From the NCBI GenBank assembly GCA_002116315.1, contig KZ107843.1:434001-498000 (forward strand): DNA of 64,000 nt. The letters run 5' to 3'. Made by a program: the position numbers and the translations under genes. The notes under the pieces were generated by a model that searched no databases, was not told the DNA's origin, and saw only the letters and a program-made list of their open reading frames with translations. This DNA is from Epicoccum nigrum (lineage: Eukaryota > Ascomycota > Dothideomycetes > Pleosporales > Didymellaceae). Of this stretch, positions 23,079 through 34,732 are shown piece by piece (the stretch's first letter is position 1; every line of letters starts with the position of its first letter).

Positions 23079-24836
23079 TTAGTGGTCTGCGTTATCCTCG
23101 TCCATCTGGGGGTAGAAGATATCAGCGACCACTATGGCTTGTATGTGATTGAACAGCACGTAGAACCACATAGCGATGAGAGCGATGGAGAGGCCGTTGC
23201 CGACGAATAAAATCGTCTCATCTTGCAGTGCGTTGCCAATAGAGATAGTAGCAATGGCAAACCCACTGTTGGGGAATACCATAGCCCACCAACCCAAGTG
23301 GAAGTACTCAGCCCATTGGTTGATGACCTGGTAATGCGTCAGTCATGAATTGAGAAAAGTGCTTTCTGGTAAACTTACAGCGATAAGAGCGATCATGAAG
23401 AACCACATGGCGAGTACCCAGAGAAATAAGGCAACAACAATTGCGAGTGTGCGGATCATCTTTGCATCCAAGAACCCGTCTCCTTGGATATCCAAGTCGT
23501 CGGGAAGAGCGTTCGCCATACCAAGCAACGCCAGACAGGTGAAAGAGGGCGGGCCGACGGCGATGTACATGGCACCACGATGCTCACGACCTGGGTACCC
23601 AACTTGCATGAGGCGACCGATGTAATGAGCGTACATGAGGATGGCGACCGTGAATCCGAGACCTTGACATCCGATACCTGCCACGATGATGGGCAGTCTG
23701 ACGCCCACCGGCTGATCAGCTGCAATTGTAGAAGCAATCGTTCCAGCAAGCATGACCGGGAAAATTGGAAGTAGCCAGGATGGCATCCAGCTGGTCAGCT
23801 TGTAGGTATGCGAGCAAAAGAGGAAAGAGTATTGGAAGGAGGCTAGGCAGAAGGCGGCAAAGGTATAAATCCAGAATGCGACCGACATGCTGGTGACTGC
23901 CCAGGCTCGGTTTGGGTGGTCTATCTCGTACGCTTGAATAACGTACTTCTGCGTTCCCGTGATGATGGTGGCAACGGATAGAAAGGCAGGTCCCAAGAAA
24001 AGACCCTCACGCTCGTGGCTGATGGAGGCCTTGAATGTGCCCGGAAACTTAGTGAATCGAAGAATCATGGTTCCAGAAATGATTGTGAACAAGATGAGGT
24101 TCAAGACGTAGAAGACAGCACCGATAGTGATCAAGCCTGGGAAAGCATGAGGCTGAACGGCGATCAGTGTTGCGAGACCACCCGTAGCCATGGTCAGGGT
24201 GTAGTTGGCCCATGTGAAATGGCGAATTCGTTCTCCAAATGGCATGTACGGCTGGTTTGGGTCCTTCTTGTGGGGTATCTTCGAGTGGTAGTCCCATCCG
24301 TTCCCGTGACCGTGGTCATCATGCTTCTGCTTCTCTATGTCGATGGAAGCCGGGGGTGTTGGCAGTGGCATCGATGGAGGTGGCGGGGGGTCGTTGAATG
24401 GGTTCTCGGCCTCCTTCCTCTTGGAGTCGATGGGATACCCGTTTGCATCTACAGGTCCTGTGAAGTAGGCCTCGCCTGTAGGGTAAGGACCCGGAGGTGT
24501 CTGTACCCAGGTGTTGGTTCGAGTGGTCTGTTGAGACTGAACCGGGTACTGATTTTCTTGCTGCATGTTCATGGGCTGCTGAACGTTCATAGGCAGGTTG
24601 CGATTATCAGGTTGAGGGTTCTGGTTGGAGTAGTATGTCTGGGGAGCATATTGTACAGGCTGAGGAGGAGAAATCGGTCGGACTGAGGATGGAAGGCCGA
24701 TCTGTGCAGGATACAGATTAGGTCTTGGGTCAGACTGTGGGCGAGAATAGCTAGGCCCATTGTTGTCAAAGTTAGGGCTGAAGCTCCTGTCCTTGTTGTC
24801 GAAGGTCAAACCCTCTGGCTGGAATCTGGAGTCCAT
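23079..24836 (-). CDS. SLAC1/Mae1-type (TDT family) anion or dicarboxylate transporter
   Basis: Plasma-membrane carrier of the tellurite-resistance/dicarboxylate family that includes malate permease Mae1 and sulfite pump Ssu1. Exons 24836-23379 and 23327-23079 (568 aa) flank a 51-bp intron (GTAAGT...CCAG) that lies within the membrane region; the splice joins FFMIALIA to VINQWAEYFHLGWWAMVFPN. The first about 190 residues are a disordered Gln/Pro/Asn-rich cytosolic tail, unusually long for the family. About ten membrane segments follow, starting HFTWANYTLTMATGGLATLI. Motifs typical of the fungal branch include GTQKYV-like loop after helix 4 and the WWAMVFPNSGFAIATI segment. Substrate cannot be told; malate, other C4 acids or sulfite are possible. 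Confidence 0.85.
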
Positions 24837-27236
24837 TTTTTCGATTTTGTGAGAGAGGTGACCTGCACCGAGGGATTTAACGAAAGGTGACGCCTGTAAA
24901 TAAAGCGAAGAAATATAACATGCAGAAAATAAAGTGACAACAATTAGTCCAGCGCCGGGCCGTTAGAAAGGAGATGGACACGAAGTGCAGGAGGCGAAGT
25001 AATAACAAGTGGAGAGCAAGATCAGCATGGGGGGGTGGGCGTTCCCCAACCCAATGTCGTTTCGAACCGTGTACCACGATTGGCACTAGACATAACTGGC
25101 GGCTAGCAAAGTGACTCTGAGAAGCGGCGTAGGGGTGGATTGGGACCTTGACAGCCTTGGCTGCGGTGTTGTGTTGCGTACTTGCTCCTGGTACCCACAT
25201 CAAAGCGCCGGATAAGCTCTGCGACACGGCCAATGCACGTGCATTTTTATAGCAACCTGAGGTCGTCTTCGCTTCATCCCAATCCGTAAACGGAAACAGA
25301 TATCTTGGCAGTGTCCGCTCCGCCAAGGTGTTTGGACAAGTAAGACCTCTTGACTGCTGCAATAAGAATGCTTCTGAGCGCGCGGGATCTGCGACACTTG
25401 TTATTGCTTGTGCACAAGACGGGATACAATGCCATTGTGCATATATACATGTATTTGTTTCCAAGCCCTTCTTGCAGGCGTGACGCCGTTAATCTAGACG
25501 CAATTCACTCGAGTTCGGTTTGGCGATGGTTCCGCTGTGACAGGCTTCACTCCGGGGTGATGTAGAAGCCGACACACAATGGAAGCAGAGTAGGGAAATG
25601 AGGAGTTCACGTCCTCGATGAAATCCTCCGCGGGATGCCGCAGAACAGGGGCATCCCCTTCTGCGTCTTCTGGCTAGGCCTGGCCCCGGCGAATTTTACT
25701 AGACGATCATAGGCTGCTGAAGGCCGATATTTTCCGATTTCGAATCGTAGCCCAAGGATGCAATACGTGCGGAAGTGCACACAGGTGGCGGGCAACTGGA
25801 TGCGGTCCGTCGAAGGGTGTGAAACGGGCGACGAAACGCCAAAAGCGGATCCAAATGTGTCGGCTTTGATGCCAAGCATCGTCAAAACGCATCCAAGAAC
25901 GCGGCCCCACCCACCTCGCGACGTGGAAGCCACAGCCGCGTACCAGGTAGCCCTGTTACTATGATAACATAGCACAGAAACGGTCGCCAGTTGCGTCTTG
26001 GGTGCAACAGAGCGCCCCCAAGACGCCCGTGAGCGATAAGGACGCTGTCTCAACAAGAGTCAAGACCCGCTCCTGGCGTTTGACTTTGTACAGCCAAGCC
26101 CAAGCCTTAGGCTGAAAGCCTATCTTGACCTCGATGGGCAGGTCCATCGACGTGTGTGTTGCACAAGATGCCCTGTGAGGCAGTTGCGATTCGCGCCCAG
26201 TTGTTGTGCTGCAATACAAAATCCACTCGGTGGAGGCTCAAGGAGCATGTCGTTGATCGCAGAAGCGCTGATCATTACGCGTCGCTCTCAAGAGATTGCG
26301 ACATGTCGCCCAACTTTATCGGAACCCCTATCACAACAAGACGTGCGATGTCTGGGCGTGGGCGGTGCCCTTGGTCGCTCGACTAACCAGTCAGCCTTGC
26401 GCCGTGCGCTATAGTCGGGCCGCCATTGACAACGAGGCTGGGAGATCGATGCTCGAAGGAAGGTCCACTGTTTGATGTAGCTGCAGTTGCACTTTCATTG
26501 CGATACGCAAAGCCAAGACAAAAGTACAGAGATGAGGCTCAGCGGAACGCGGCGGTGGAAGATCAGCCCTAGGTGACGAGGCGGAAGTGGCTCAGGCTGG
26601 GCGTGCACGTCAGGCCCCACTTGTACAACGTTGGTGAATTAACTCTCGACGAACTCGATCTTCGACTCGCACCCTACGCTAAGAGTGGGTATGAAATTGG
26701 GGGTATCTTTGGTGGAAGATCTTTGGGTTTTGGGCGGACCTTGCTGGGCATAAACAACCCCAGCACAACCAGCATCGCGCAGACAGCAGGTGGCGGCGCT
26801 TGCGATCCTAGAGGCATTCGGGGGCGTGACCCGGACCATTGATCAACTTTGATCGCGAGAATATCTACATTGGCCGTGATCAACCGAATCCTCAAAGCCG
26901 GAAGAGCCCAAGTCGAGCTTGTGTTTGTCTATACCTGCGTCAAACATGTGGAAGCCGTCAAATTTCGCTCAGCTCTGAACCAAGCATGCCAACCATCTGG
27001 ATAGTAGGACAAGGGAAGCCAAGAGATAAGAGCACTGCAGGTATGCCGAGTCACGTCATCAGTGTGTTTACTGTGTAAAATTTGCGATCAACTGAAAGCT
27101 GTGCATCGCACGCTCGACCTGAGAGTCATGGAAAGCATAATCTGCAGATCTACCTGTGCTACCCGCTAGGTACACGGGTGTGTCGGATATCATTCGGCTT
27201 GGCGGGTGCAGCATCTATATAATCTCGAAATCCCTT
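24837..27236. other. Gene-poor stretch, 2.4 kb
   Basis: Contains the promoter of the transporter at its left end and the 3' region of the NCS1 permease at its right end. Open frames are short, scattered on all frames and without motif or consistent splice sites. I saw no transposase remnant or terminal repeats. GATCAA-rich bits near 26840-26890 have no obvious meaning. Confidence 0.5.
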
Positions 27237-29072
27237 TCAAACTCCCTTCTCATCCATAGCTTTCTCTTCCCGGAGATCTGAGGTAATACCTAATATAGAA
27301 GGGTTCTCTTCAAGGGGTGCAACTCCAATGCGATGAGCCTCGGTTGGGGTGAATGTTCCGTAGACATCAACTGCATCCATTTGATCCATGTCGGCAACTG
27401 GGAAAATGACGTTGAGCCCATAGAATACCGCAGCGCTGATGAAGAAGCCCACCAAGAATGCCATGTAGTACAGTTGCACCAATGCCCTTGGTGGAGAGAC
27501 ATCGCCTCGAACTGTAACGACTAGTCCTCCGATAGTGGGGGCCCACCCGCATATCCATGCGGGTATCGCCCGCCAGTTGAATCCTCTCCAGAAGTAGTAG
27601 CAGGAATCGATGGTCCGGTACAGGTGTGTGAGCCTGATCCTTCTCTTGCGCAGCAGATAGTAATCTGTAGCCATGATGCCTATGATAGGAGCCAGGAATA
27701 CCGAGAAGGATGATAATACGGCAATGAAGGTCGTAGCGCGATTGATCAACTGCCATGGCTGCACGATCCATGCAGCGACAAAGGTGATGATTGCGCCACG
27801 GCGAATATCGATATATCGCGGAAACAGTCCAGCTAGGTCAATACCTCCAGCGATGACGTTACCGCAGATATTTTCGAACATTGCAGTAAAGGCAAATCCT
27901 GCAGCCAAAAAGAAGACACCAGCACGCGCCTTGGAGCTTCCGTTACCGTTATCCATCATGACCATAAGTAGATCTGGAGGGTTCCAATACACTTCACCGT
28001 ATATCTTCTGTGCCGCAGATGCCGTGACGAGGCCGACAAAAGACACAAGAATGCCGGTTATGAAGCAGCTGGTGATGGTGCTGTATATATAGTGCCTACG
28101 AGCACTCGCATACCTCGAGAAATCTGAACCGTTCGTGATTCCGGCTGCGAGCCCTCCAATGCCTTGGTTGATGCCAGCCATAATCAGCCAGGATGAGTTG
28201 AAGCGAGAGCCAGCGGGTATGCTCTGGCCAGAACTCCACAACGGACCAACCCCTTTCGCGACAGAGAGGGCCCAGATCATCCAGGCGAGCATGCCGACGC
28301 CACACCAAGTACATACGATTTGGAACGGAATCTTGAACTTCTCAGGACGAAGCCAAAGGAACGGCGTTGATAGAAACCAGAACACCACGAAACCAACGAA
28401 CTGGTCAGTGGTGGCGGGCATGCTTGGGCCGAATGTGTTCGGCATACGTGCGAACGAAGGCCAGATGGCCGTTAGACAGACCGCGATCAGACGGCCTCCA
28501 TTCCAGCCTGTGTGTTCTTAGAAATGCCGTATTGCACGTACGAGTTCGACCTACATTGTACAGCATTCCATATGAAGTTGAGCATGATCCTCTGAGAGAG
28601 CGGAATGAAGCTACCCCTCATGCCCCAGGAATAGCGATTCTGCACTGTGAATCCGATATGCCACTTCAGGCCGATCCATGCGATGAGAACCGAGAAAAGA
28701 ACGACGAGCAACCTGCTGACGACGACAACGAGCATCGCCTGAGGGACAGACAGCCCGAGCGCTAAGACATGTGTCAGTGTGTGCTGTGCTCTGCTAACCG
28801 TCAATTCGTACTCAAGTAGCTGCTTGGAGTTTGCCAATTTGCGACATTTAAGCTTGCGATTGCCCAGAATCCAAAGAAATTGACCCAACCCCTAGGAAAT
28901 CATTAGAGCCAGCATTGGAAGTAGGAAACGATTCAGTGTACCAGGTTCGTCGATCTGGCGGTAGAGGTATCAGATCGCGATTGCTCCACGCATCGGTCTG
29001 CTCGTGTCGCCTCTCATCGCCTTTCAGTTGCACATACTGATCGAGCGATACCAGTCTTCGCTTTATAGGCAT
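27237..29072 (-). CDS. NCS1-family permease (uracil/uridine/allantoin/hydantoin type)
   Basis: Proton or sodium symporter of nucleobases and related rings in the plasma membrane. Four exons: 29072-28942, 28891-28812, 28761-28555 and 28507-27237, giving 562 aa. The splices restore the family N-terminus: DLIPLPPDRRTW, then GWVNFFGFWAIASLNVANWQ (TM1), SSYLTLGLSVPQAM, YSWGMRGSFIPLSQRI and NAVQCWNGGRLIAVCLTAIW, before the long last exon beginning PSFARMPNTFGPSMP. Introns are 46-50 bp. About twelve membrane segments are visible; the cytosolic tails are short. TM1 residues NVANWQ and the QCWNGGR loop place it among the Fur-type NCS1 proteins, whose substrates include uracil, allantoin, uric acid and, in the bacterial relative Mhp1, hydantoins. 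The gene is divergent from a hydantoinase gene, so a hydantoin-like substrate is inferred. Confidence 0.9.
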
Positions 29073-29601
29073 GCTGGGAGGCTAATTTGCAAAAATTGAT
29101 GCTGGTGAGAGCAGATGGAATAGTCGTCAAGTCCAGTCTCAGATTGCCATTCAGATGAGTGTTGGATGTTGGAGGTACTCTGTCAACTTTTCTTTGAAGG
29201 CAACTTCCATTTTGGACGTTCGGAGTTGTTTCCCAGAATCGCGCATGCCGTGATAGGCGGGATAAGCAGCCATCCGTGAGGGGTATTGGCAGCTTATCAA
29301 GCTCAGGGGTGGCATCACACGATCGACGGTACAACAAAGAAGGAAGTTAAACAAAAGCAATTAAGCGGATGATGTAATCCAGTCTCAGGGGACTTTTTGC
29401 ATGAGGCTTTTTGATTGGTACGACCGGCAGAAGAGCGGAAAGAGTGAAGGCTGTCATCCGGCTCCCGAAATTCGGATCCGAAAGGCCCCACAATCTTATC
29501 TGATTTTGATCACTCAGCCCGTCTTTGAGGCTTCCCCCGCGCCCTCGTGTTCTGTTTGGCCTTTAAGACCACACAAACCAGTACACTGAAATCCTAAAGC
29601 T
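29073..29601. promoter_or_regulatory. Shared divergent promoter, NCS1 permease / hydantoinase, with GATA sites and CGG palindromes
   Basis: This 529-bp gap lies between two start codons facing away from each other. Four HGATAR-type GATA-factor sites are present: TGATAG at 29251-29256, GGATAA at 29260-29265, TGATAAGC on the minus strand at 29292-29299, and AGATAAG on the minus strand at 29495-29501. A perfect 12-bp palindrome, TTCGGATCCGAA, lies at 29471-29482 and overlaps CCGAAATTCGG at 29465-29475. CGG/CCG half-sites are typical of Zn2Cys6 regulators, and GATA sites of AreA-type nitrogen control. The functional reading is inference. Confidence 0.65.
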
Positions 29602-32600
29602 ATGAGGGTAGCCAGAAACCTGCGCATTGGCGTTGATGTTGGGGGGTATGTCTAACATCGACCGAAAAGGTACCCAGACTAACATCCATCACAGTACCAA
29701 CACCGATGGAGTCATCATAGATCCGACAAGATCAGATGAGAGCGACAAAGGTATTATAGCTTGGTAAGTAAAATTACTGTCGTCAAGTTTAACACACCGA
29801 GCACGTGGCAGTGTCGTTCACATCTCTTCCTCAAATAAAGCTGTGTCCTGACCAAATCATTTTCCAGGCACAAGGCGCCGACAACGGCGGATCCCAGCCA
29901 TGGAATTGCCGACGCTATACTTACCATGTTCAAATCTGCATCTGTGGAGCCAAAGTCTGTAGCTAGTGTCACCATTGGAACAACGCATTTTGTGAATGCA
30001 GTGGTGACACGCGACTCTACTCGGCTTTCGCCAGTTGCAGTGTTACGTTTGTCTGGATCGTTCAGCAAGCATGCACCTCCATGCGTTGACTGGCCAGCTT
30101 CACTCAGGAAGATAATTTTGGCACACTACGCTCTTGTCCAAGGTGGCCTTGAGATTGATGGCGACTTGATCTCAGATATTGACGAGCAGGAGATCGTCGA
30201 GCAGTGTAAAGTCATTAAAGAGAAGGGTATCAAGAGTGTCGTGGTCAATGGGGTCTTCAGCCCTATCGACACCGTCGAAGAACAAGAACAACGAGCTGCA
30301 GAAATAATCAAGCGAGAACTTGGTGACGAAGTCGATATCGTACTCAGCAAGACTGTTGCAAACCTCGGGTTTCTAGAGCGAGAAAATGCTGCGATACTCA
30401 ACGCTTCAATACTGTCCTTCGCGCGCAAGACAATCGCGTCCTTCCAATCTCCAATGCAGAAACTCGGACTTGATTGCCCAGTGTTTGTTACACAAAACGA
30501 TGGCACGATCCTTAGTGGCGAAGCGGCAAGTCGGCTCCCAATTCGGACCTTCTCGTCAGGCCCGACAAATAGTATGCGCGGCGCTGCGTTCCTTGTAGGA
30601 AGCCAAGAAAACAGCGAGGCCATGATGGTAGTCGATGTAGGCGGAACAACAACGGACGTTGGTCTGCTCCTCGCCAATGGGTTCCCACGTCAACAAGCAG
30701 CATACTCCGAGCTCTCAGGCGTCAGGATGAACTTCTCGTATCCCGACGTCAAGAGCATAGGTCTTGGTGGCGGGAGTCTGGTCAGACGAGTCGGCGACAA
30801 ACTGCAGGTTGGGCCCGAATCTGTAGGATATCGCTTGCCCGAAAAAGCACTTGTGTTTGGTGGGGATGTTTCTACCGCTACCGACTACACGGTGGCTGCC
30901 TCGTCTGAGATATCGATCGGAGATCCGGACAAGGTGAGAGGCAAGCTGCTGGATGAAGACATTGCAGACTTCAAAGCGGAGACGAAGATCATGCTGGAGC
31001 GAATCATTGACACTATGAAAACTTCACCAGAAGACCTCCCTGTCCTACTTGTCGGAGGTGGAGCTGTAGTAGCACCGGATAGCCTAAAGGGCGCAAGTCA
31101 TGTCATCAAGCCACAGTGGTCAGGCGTAGCAAACGCCATCGGTGCTGCCATGGCACGAGTCAGCGCTGTTGTAGATACTATCAAATCCACAGAAAAGCAG
31201 ACCGAGAAAGAACTACTAGCCGAGATCTCAGAGGAGGCCAAGCAGCGAACTGTGGATGCAGGCGCGCTGGCTGACTCAGTAGAAATTGTGGAAGTTGAGA
31301 CGCTACCCCTCCAGTACGTGGCACACAAGTCGCGATTCATCGTTCGTGCCGCTGGAGATTTCGACTTTTCTCGCGCACAAGACTTCGCTAATCTCCAGGT
31401 CACGAAGGCTGGGGAGGTTGACATGGAGAATGCCCAAGACGCAATTGCTCCGGCGTCAATCGATGATACTACGGCTGAAGATGATGCAGCTCCGGAGGTC
31501 GACATTGAAAACTACAAACCTAAGGTTGTTTCACGCGAATGGTGGATTTCGGAAACGGATCTTGACTGGATTACTATCGGTTGCTATATCTTAGGAACCG
31601 GAGGTGGCGGTTCGCCTTACTCTACGATGTTGAGGGTGCGCGGAATCTTACAAGCTGGCGGCACTGTGCGAGTTGTCAGTCCAGACGACCTCAAAGACGA
31701 TGATCTCATTGGCAGCGGTGGAGCTGCTGGCAGTCCAACCGTAGGCATCGAAAAGCTATCCGCCGACGAGATCATGGATGCACAAAACGGTCTCTACGAA
31801 CTGTTCAAAGGAGGTCGCGCAACCCACATCATCCCTCTCGAGATCGGAGGCTCGAATGGCCTCCAAGGTCTCGTCATAGGCGCTTCGACAAACATGAACG
31901 TGCCGTGCGTTGACGGGGATTGGATGGGCCGCGCATATCCCACAAAATGGCAGACCACACCTGTCGTTTTTGGCGAGCGGAAGATTGTCTTCGCTCCAGT
32001 CTGTGTTGCTGATGGCAATGGCAATACGCTTTACATGCCTACAGCGAAGAGTGATCTGAAAGTCGAACAAGTCATTAGAGCGGCTCTAACCCAGATGGGT
32101 AGCGCCGTCGGTACGGCAGATGCTCCCGTTACGGGCGAAGAAACGAAACGATGGGCCGTGGAACACACCATCTCGCTGTCATGGCGCATAGGCCGGGAAG
32201 TTGCACGAGCAAGGAAGGAGAACAGGATCGACAGCGTTGCCGAGTCCATTATCGATGCAGTAGGTGGTCCGGAAACAGGTCGCGTTCTTTTCAAGGGTAA
32301 GATTGTTGGCGTCGAGCGCAAACTTTGGATGGGCCATGTCTATGGCGAAGTCATCATCGAAGGGACTGATGCCCGGTTTTCCGGCAAGATCAAGATACCT
32401 TTCAAGAACGAGAACATCGCTGCTATTCGTCTGCACGATGGAGAAGATAGCAAGACTGGGGAAGAACGCAACGAGGATGTGCTCGCTATTGTTCCCGATC
32501 TGATCTCGGTCATTGACGCACAGAATGGCGAGGCAATTGGGACGCCCGAGTACAGATACGGGTTGCTTGTACTGGTCATTGGCATCACTGCGAGTGAGCG

Positions 32601-32730
32601 ATGGACCAGTCCGAAGGGAGTCGAGATTGGCGGGCCGAATGCATTCGGTCTGAACCATCTTGAGTACAGGCCGCTGGGTAAATTCGTCAAACCAGTCAGC
32701 GTGATTGATGAGTTTGATGGCAAGGTATAA
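29602..32730 (+). CDS. Fused hydantoinase/oxoprolinase (HyuA-like) and DUF917 (S-methylthiohydantoin desulfurase-type) protein
   Basis: Three exons, 29602-29645, 29695-29763 and 29868-32730 (991 aa); introns of 49 and 104 bp. The first splices assemble the phosphate-1 motif RIGVDVGGTNTDGVIID. Residues about 5-540 are a HyuA/oxoprolinase ATPase: IGTTHFVNAV, FSSGPTNSMRGAAFL, VVDVGGTTTDVGLL (second phosphate loop) and LLVGGGAVVAPDSL near its end. After a linker, residues about 595-960 form the DUF917/S-Me-THD domain, beginning DWITIGCYILGTGGGGSPY and including HIIPLEIGGSNGLQ. HyuA enzymes open hydantoin or oxoproline rings with ATP; DUF917 members act on thiohydantoins. In bacteria the two are usually separate or adjacent genes; here they are one polypeptide. 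A divergent NCS1 permease supports use of a hydantoin-like ring as nitrogen source. Confidence 0.92.
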
Positions 32731-32812
32731 GATGCATTACAGGATCAGTGAGCATTTCTGCGCGGAATGTACAAGTAGAACATCTACAAAAAGTTCGGTG
32801 CCCCAATCAAAT

Positions 32813-33823
32813 CTATGCAAGCTCAGCATTCTTGACTTGTTTTACCCCCGAATACAACGGCAAGATGATCTTGACAGCAGCTTCGTAGCTCGTGAACAAG
32901 ATACCGCCACTCAGAACCGTCCGCCCCAACCGCATAGTCGTGCCTTTCCAGAACCCGCGAACCCCGTAGTCAAGAAGAACACTCTTGGTAGCTTCGAGAG
33001 TGCTTGCACCGTGCGAGCTCTGTGATCTTGTCTTGATCACATCAAACGGTTGTGTCGCAAGCGTCGTGACAATCCCTGCAACCGACCCATTCGCAAAGTT
33101 GACAGCCGTATTCTGCGAAATATTCTTCTTCTTCTCATAGTCCTTCAGGATGTTATACGTCCCCAATCGAAAAGCGGTCGCGGACGCCTGCTTCAACGTG
33201 GTCCCTGCAAACCCTCTGTACAGCCCCAGAATCCCGTGCTCTTTCCAGATAACGCTCGTAGCATGGATTCCCGAGCGGAACCTCTTCTCAGTCCTCGCAT
33301 CATCAATAAGCGCAGTCTTAATCCTTTCTGTGGGGGTGACTGCTGTGATGGACGCAACAACACCCGTCACCATGCCGGCCAGTAAGTTGTTGCCCGGCGA
33401 CAAGGTGCCCGTCGCCGGATCTGCAAAGGCCTCCTTGATCTGATCGAAGAAGAGGAAACGCACGGCATCCTTCCCCACAGAGCCGAAGACAAGGGCGCCG
33501 CAGCCTTTGTACAGCGCGCGCAGACCCTCCTCCTTGTAGATATTACTCACCACCAGGAAAGGATTGCGGGGCGTCGGCAGGCCCTTTTTCTGCCTCAGCT
33601 GCACTCGCGTTTTTGCGAACTCAAACGGATACTGACAAGCTTAGTCAGTCTGAATCTACGTCATTTTCGTTGGTTCTCTCGGCATACTGTAATGAATGCT
33701 TCAATGCCGCCTGCGATACCGCCCGCGGTCAGCGAAACCACGGCAGGCGTATTTTTGTCCTGGCAAGCATTAGTACTGGGGCCTCAAGACATGCACATAG
33801 AAGCCTACTCCACCTGCAACCAT
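32813..33823 (-). CDS. CTP1: Mitochondrial tricarboxylate (citrate) carrier
   Basis: Inner-membrane exchanger of citrate and related acids. Three exons: 33823-33809, 33759-33688 and 33631-32813, giving 301 aa, the size of the family. The tiny first exon (MVAGG) is followed by a 49-bp intron with a TACTAAT branch site; the second exon encodes DKNTPAVVSLTAGGIAGGIE and joins to TYPFEFAKTRVQLRQ. The three carrier repeats carry the signatures YPFEFAKTR, TPTERIKTA and QPFDVIKTR. The sequence TPTERIKTALIDDAR and the YRGFAGTTLKQASATAFRLG region point to the citrate subfamily. The tiny first exon is the least certain part; a start in the second exon would lack a Met. No coding neighbour shares its pathway. 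Confidence 0.88.
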
Positions 33824-33917
33824 AGCTAGTTTGGATATGGATTTGATGTGGTGTTTTGATTGATGGAAGTTGGGATTGGCATTGAAAAGATGCAGAGACG
33901 GATAGGGCCTGTCCAAA

Positions 33918-33961
33918 CGCTACCCGTTCCGTCGATTCGTAGCCGAGGCGGACGGGTAGCG
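33918..33961. repeat. 10-bp perfect inverted repeat, loop 24 bp
   Basis: CGCTACCCGT at 33918-33927 and its exact reverse complement at 33952-33961 lie 95-140 bp upstream of the carrier start. It may form a hairpin or be two binding sites. The remainder of the gap (33824-34732) holds only the promoter of the SDR gene, with a TATAAG-like element near 34577. Confidence 0.8.
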
Positions 33962-34732
33962 CCTTGGGCGAGAGCGACGCGTTGGAATCATGTCTCATAG
34001 GCCGCGCGAGACTTTGGACGCGGTACCTGAGGTGTTACACATGTCTCTTCCATTGCTTCTAGATACTTGTCTGTGCTCGGTGGTTGTGTCTGGAGAAGGC
34101 CCAAACAATAGCATAACCCGCAGCGGCAGGAAACGGCATATGACGTGGGTACAGCCTTCGGCCATGGACAAGTTAAACCCACACTGAGCCATGTACGACT
34201 TCTTCCTCTCGGTGCCCGCGGACCCCTCGCCTACCCCCTACCTCGCGCGACTGCAGGCTCCGCAGCGGACCAACGAAGGTGGTGCTACGCGCCGTTAACA
34301 GCTTACCGCCGTTGCAAAGATGCGCCGGGGCCGAAGACGCACGCACGCGCGATCGTGTGCGCGAACTCCCGCGATCGAATCAGCACTAGCCCACGGATTT
34401 ACTGCGGCTGGGTTGTCTGTGTTTCCGCAAGTGGCGCTCGACTGCTTGCAAAGTGCTGTACGATACGAAGGTGGGTTAGAGCGTGGATTTAGGTGGGGTT
34501 AATTCCAGACTCTCGGGAATGACGAACGAGGAACGACATGGTTTGATGAAGGGAACGACAGACTTGAGAGTTGGTGTATAAGAAGTTTGGTTCTGCGGTC
34601 TCTCTGTTCAATTCAATCCATTTCAACACTCATCAATCAATCCACTGCTACTCACCACCTCAGCGCCCACATCAAGCGATCCATAAGTCCATCTATCAGT
34701 TGCCGTCTAAACATCCACAACAAAACATCGCC

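Noticed and set aside
24015..24686. 223-codon plus-strand frame
   Set aside because: Antisense to the transporter exon, no motif.
25040..25070. Possible tRNA B-box (TTCGAACC)
   Set aside because: No matching A-box, acceptor stem or cloverleaf could be drawn around it.
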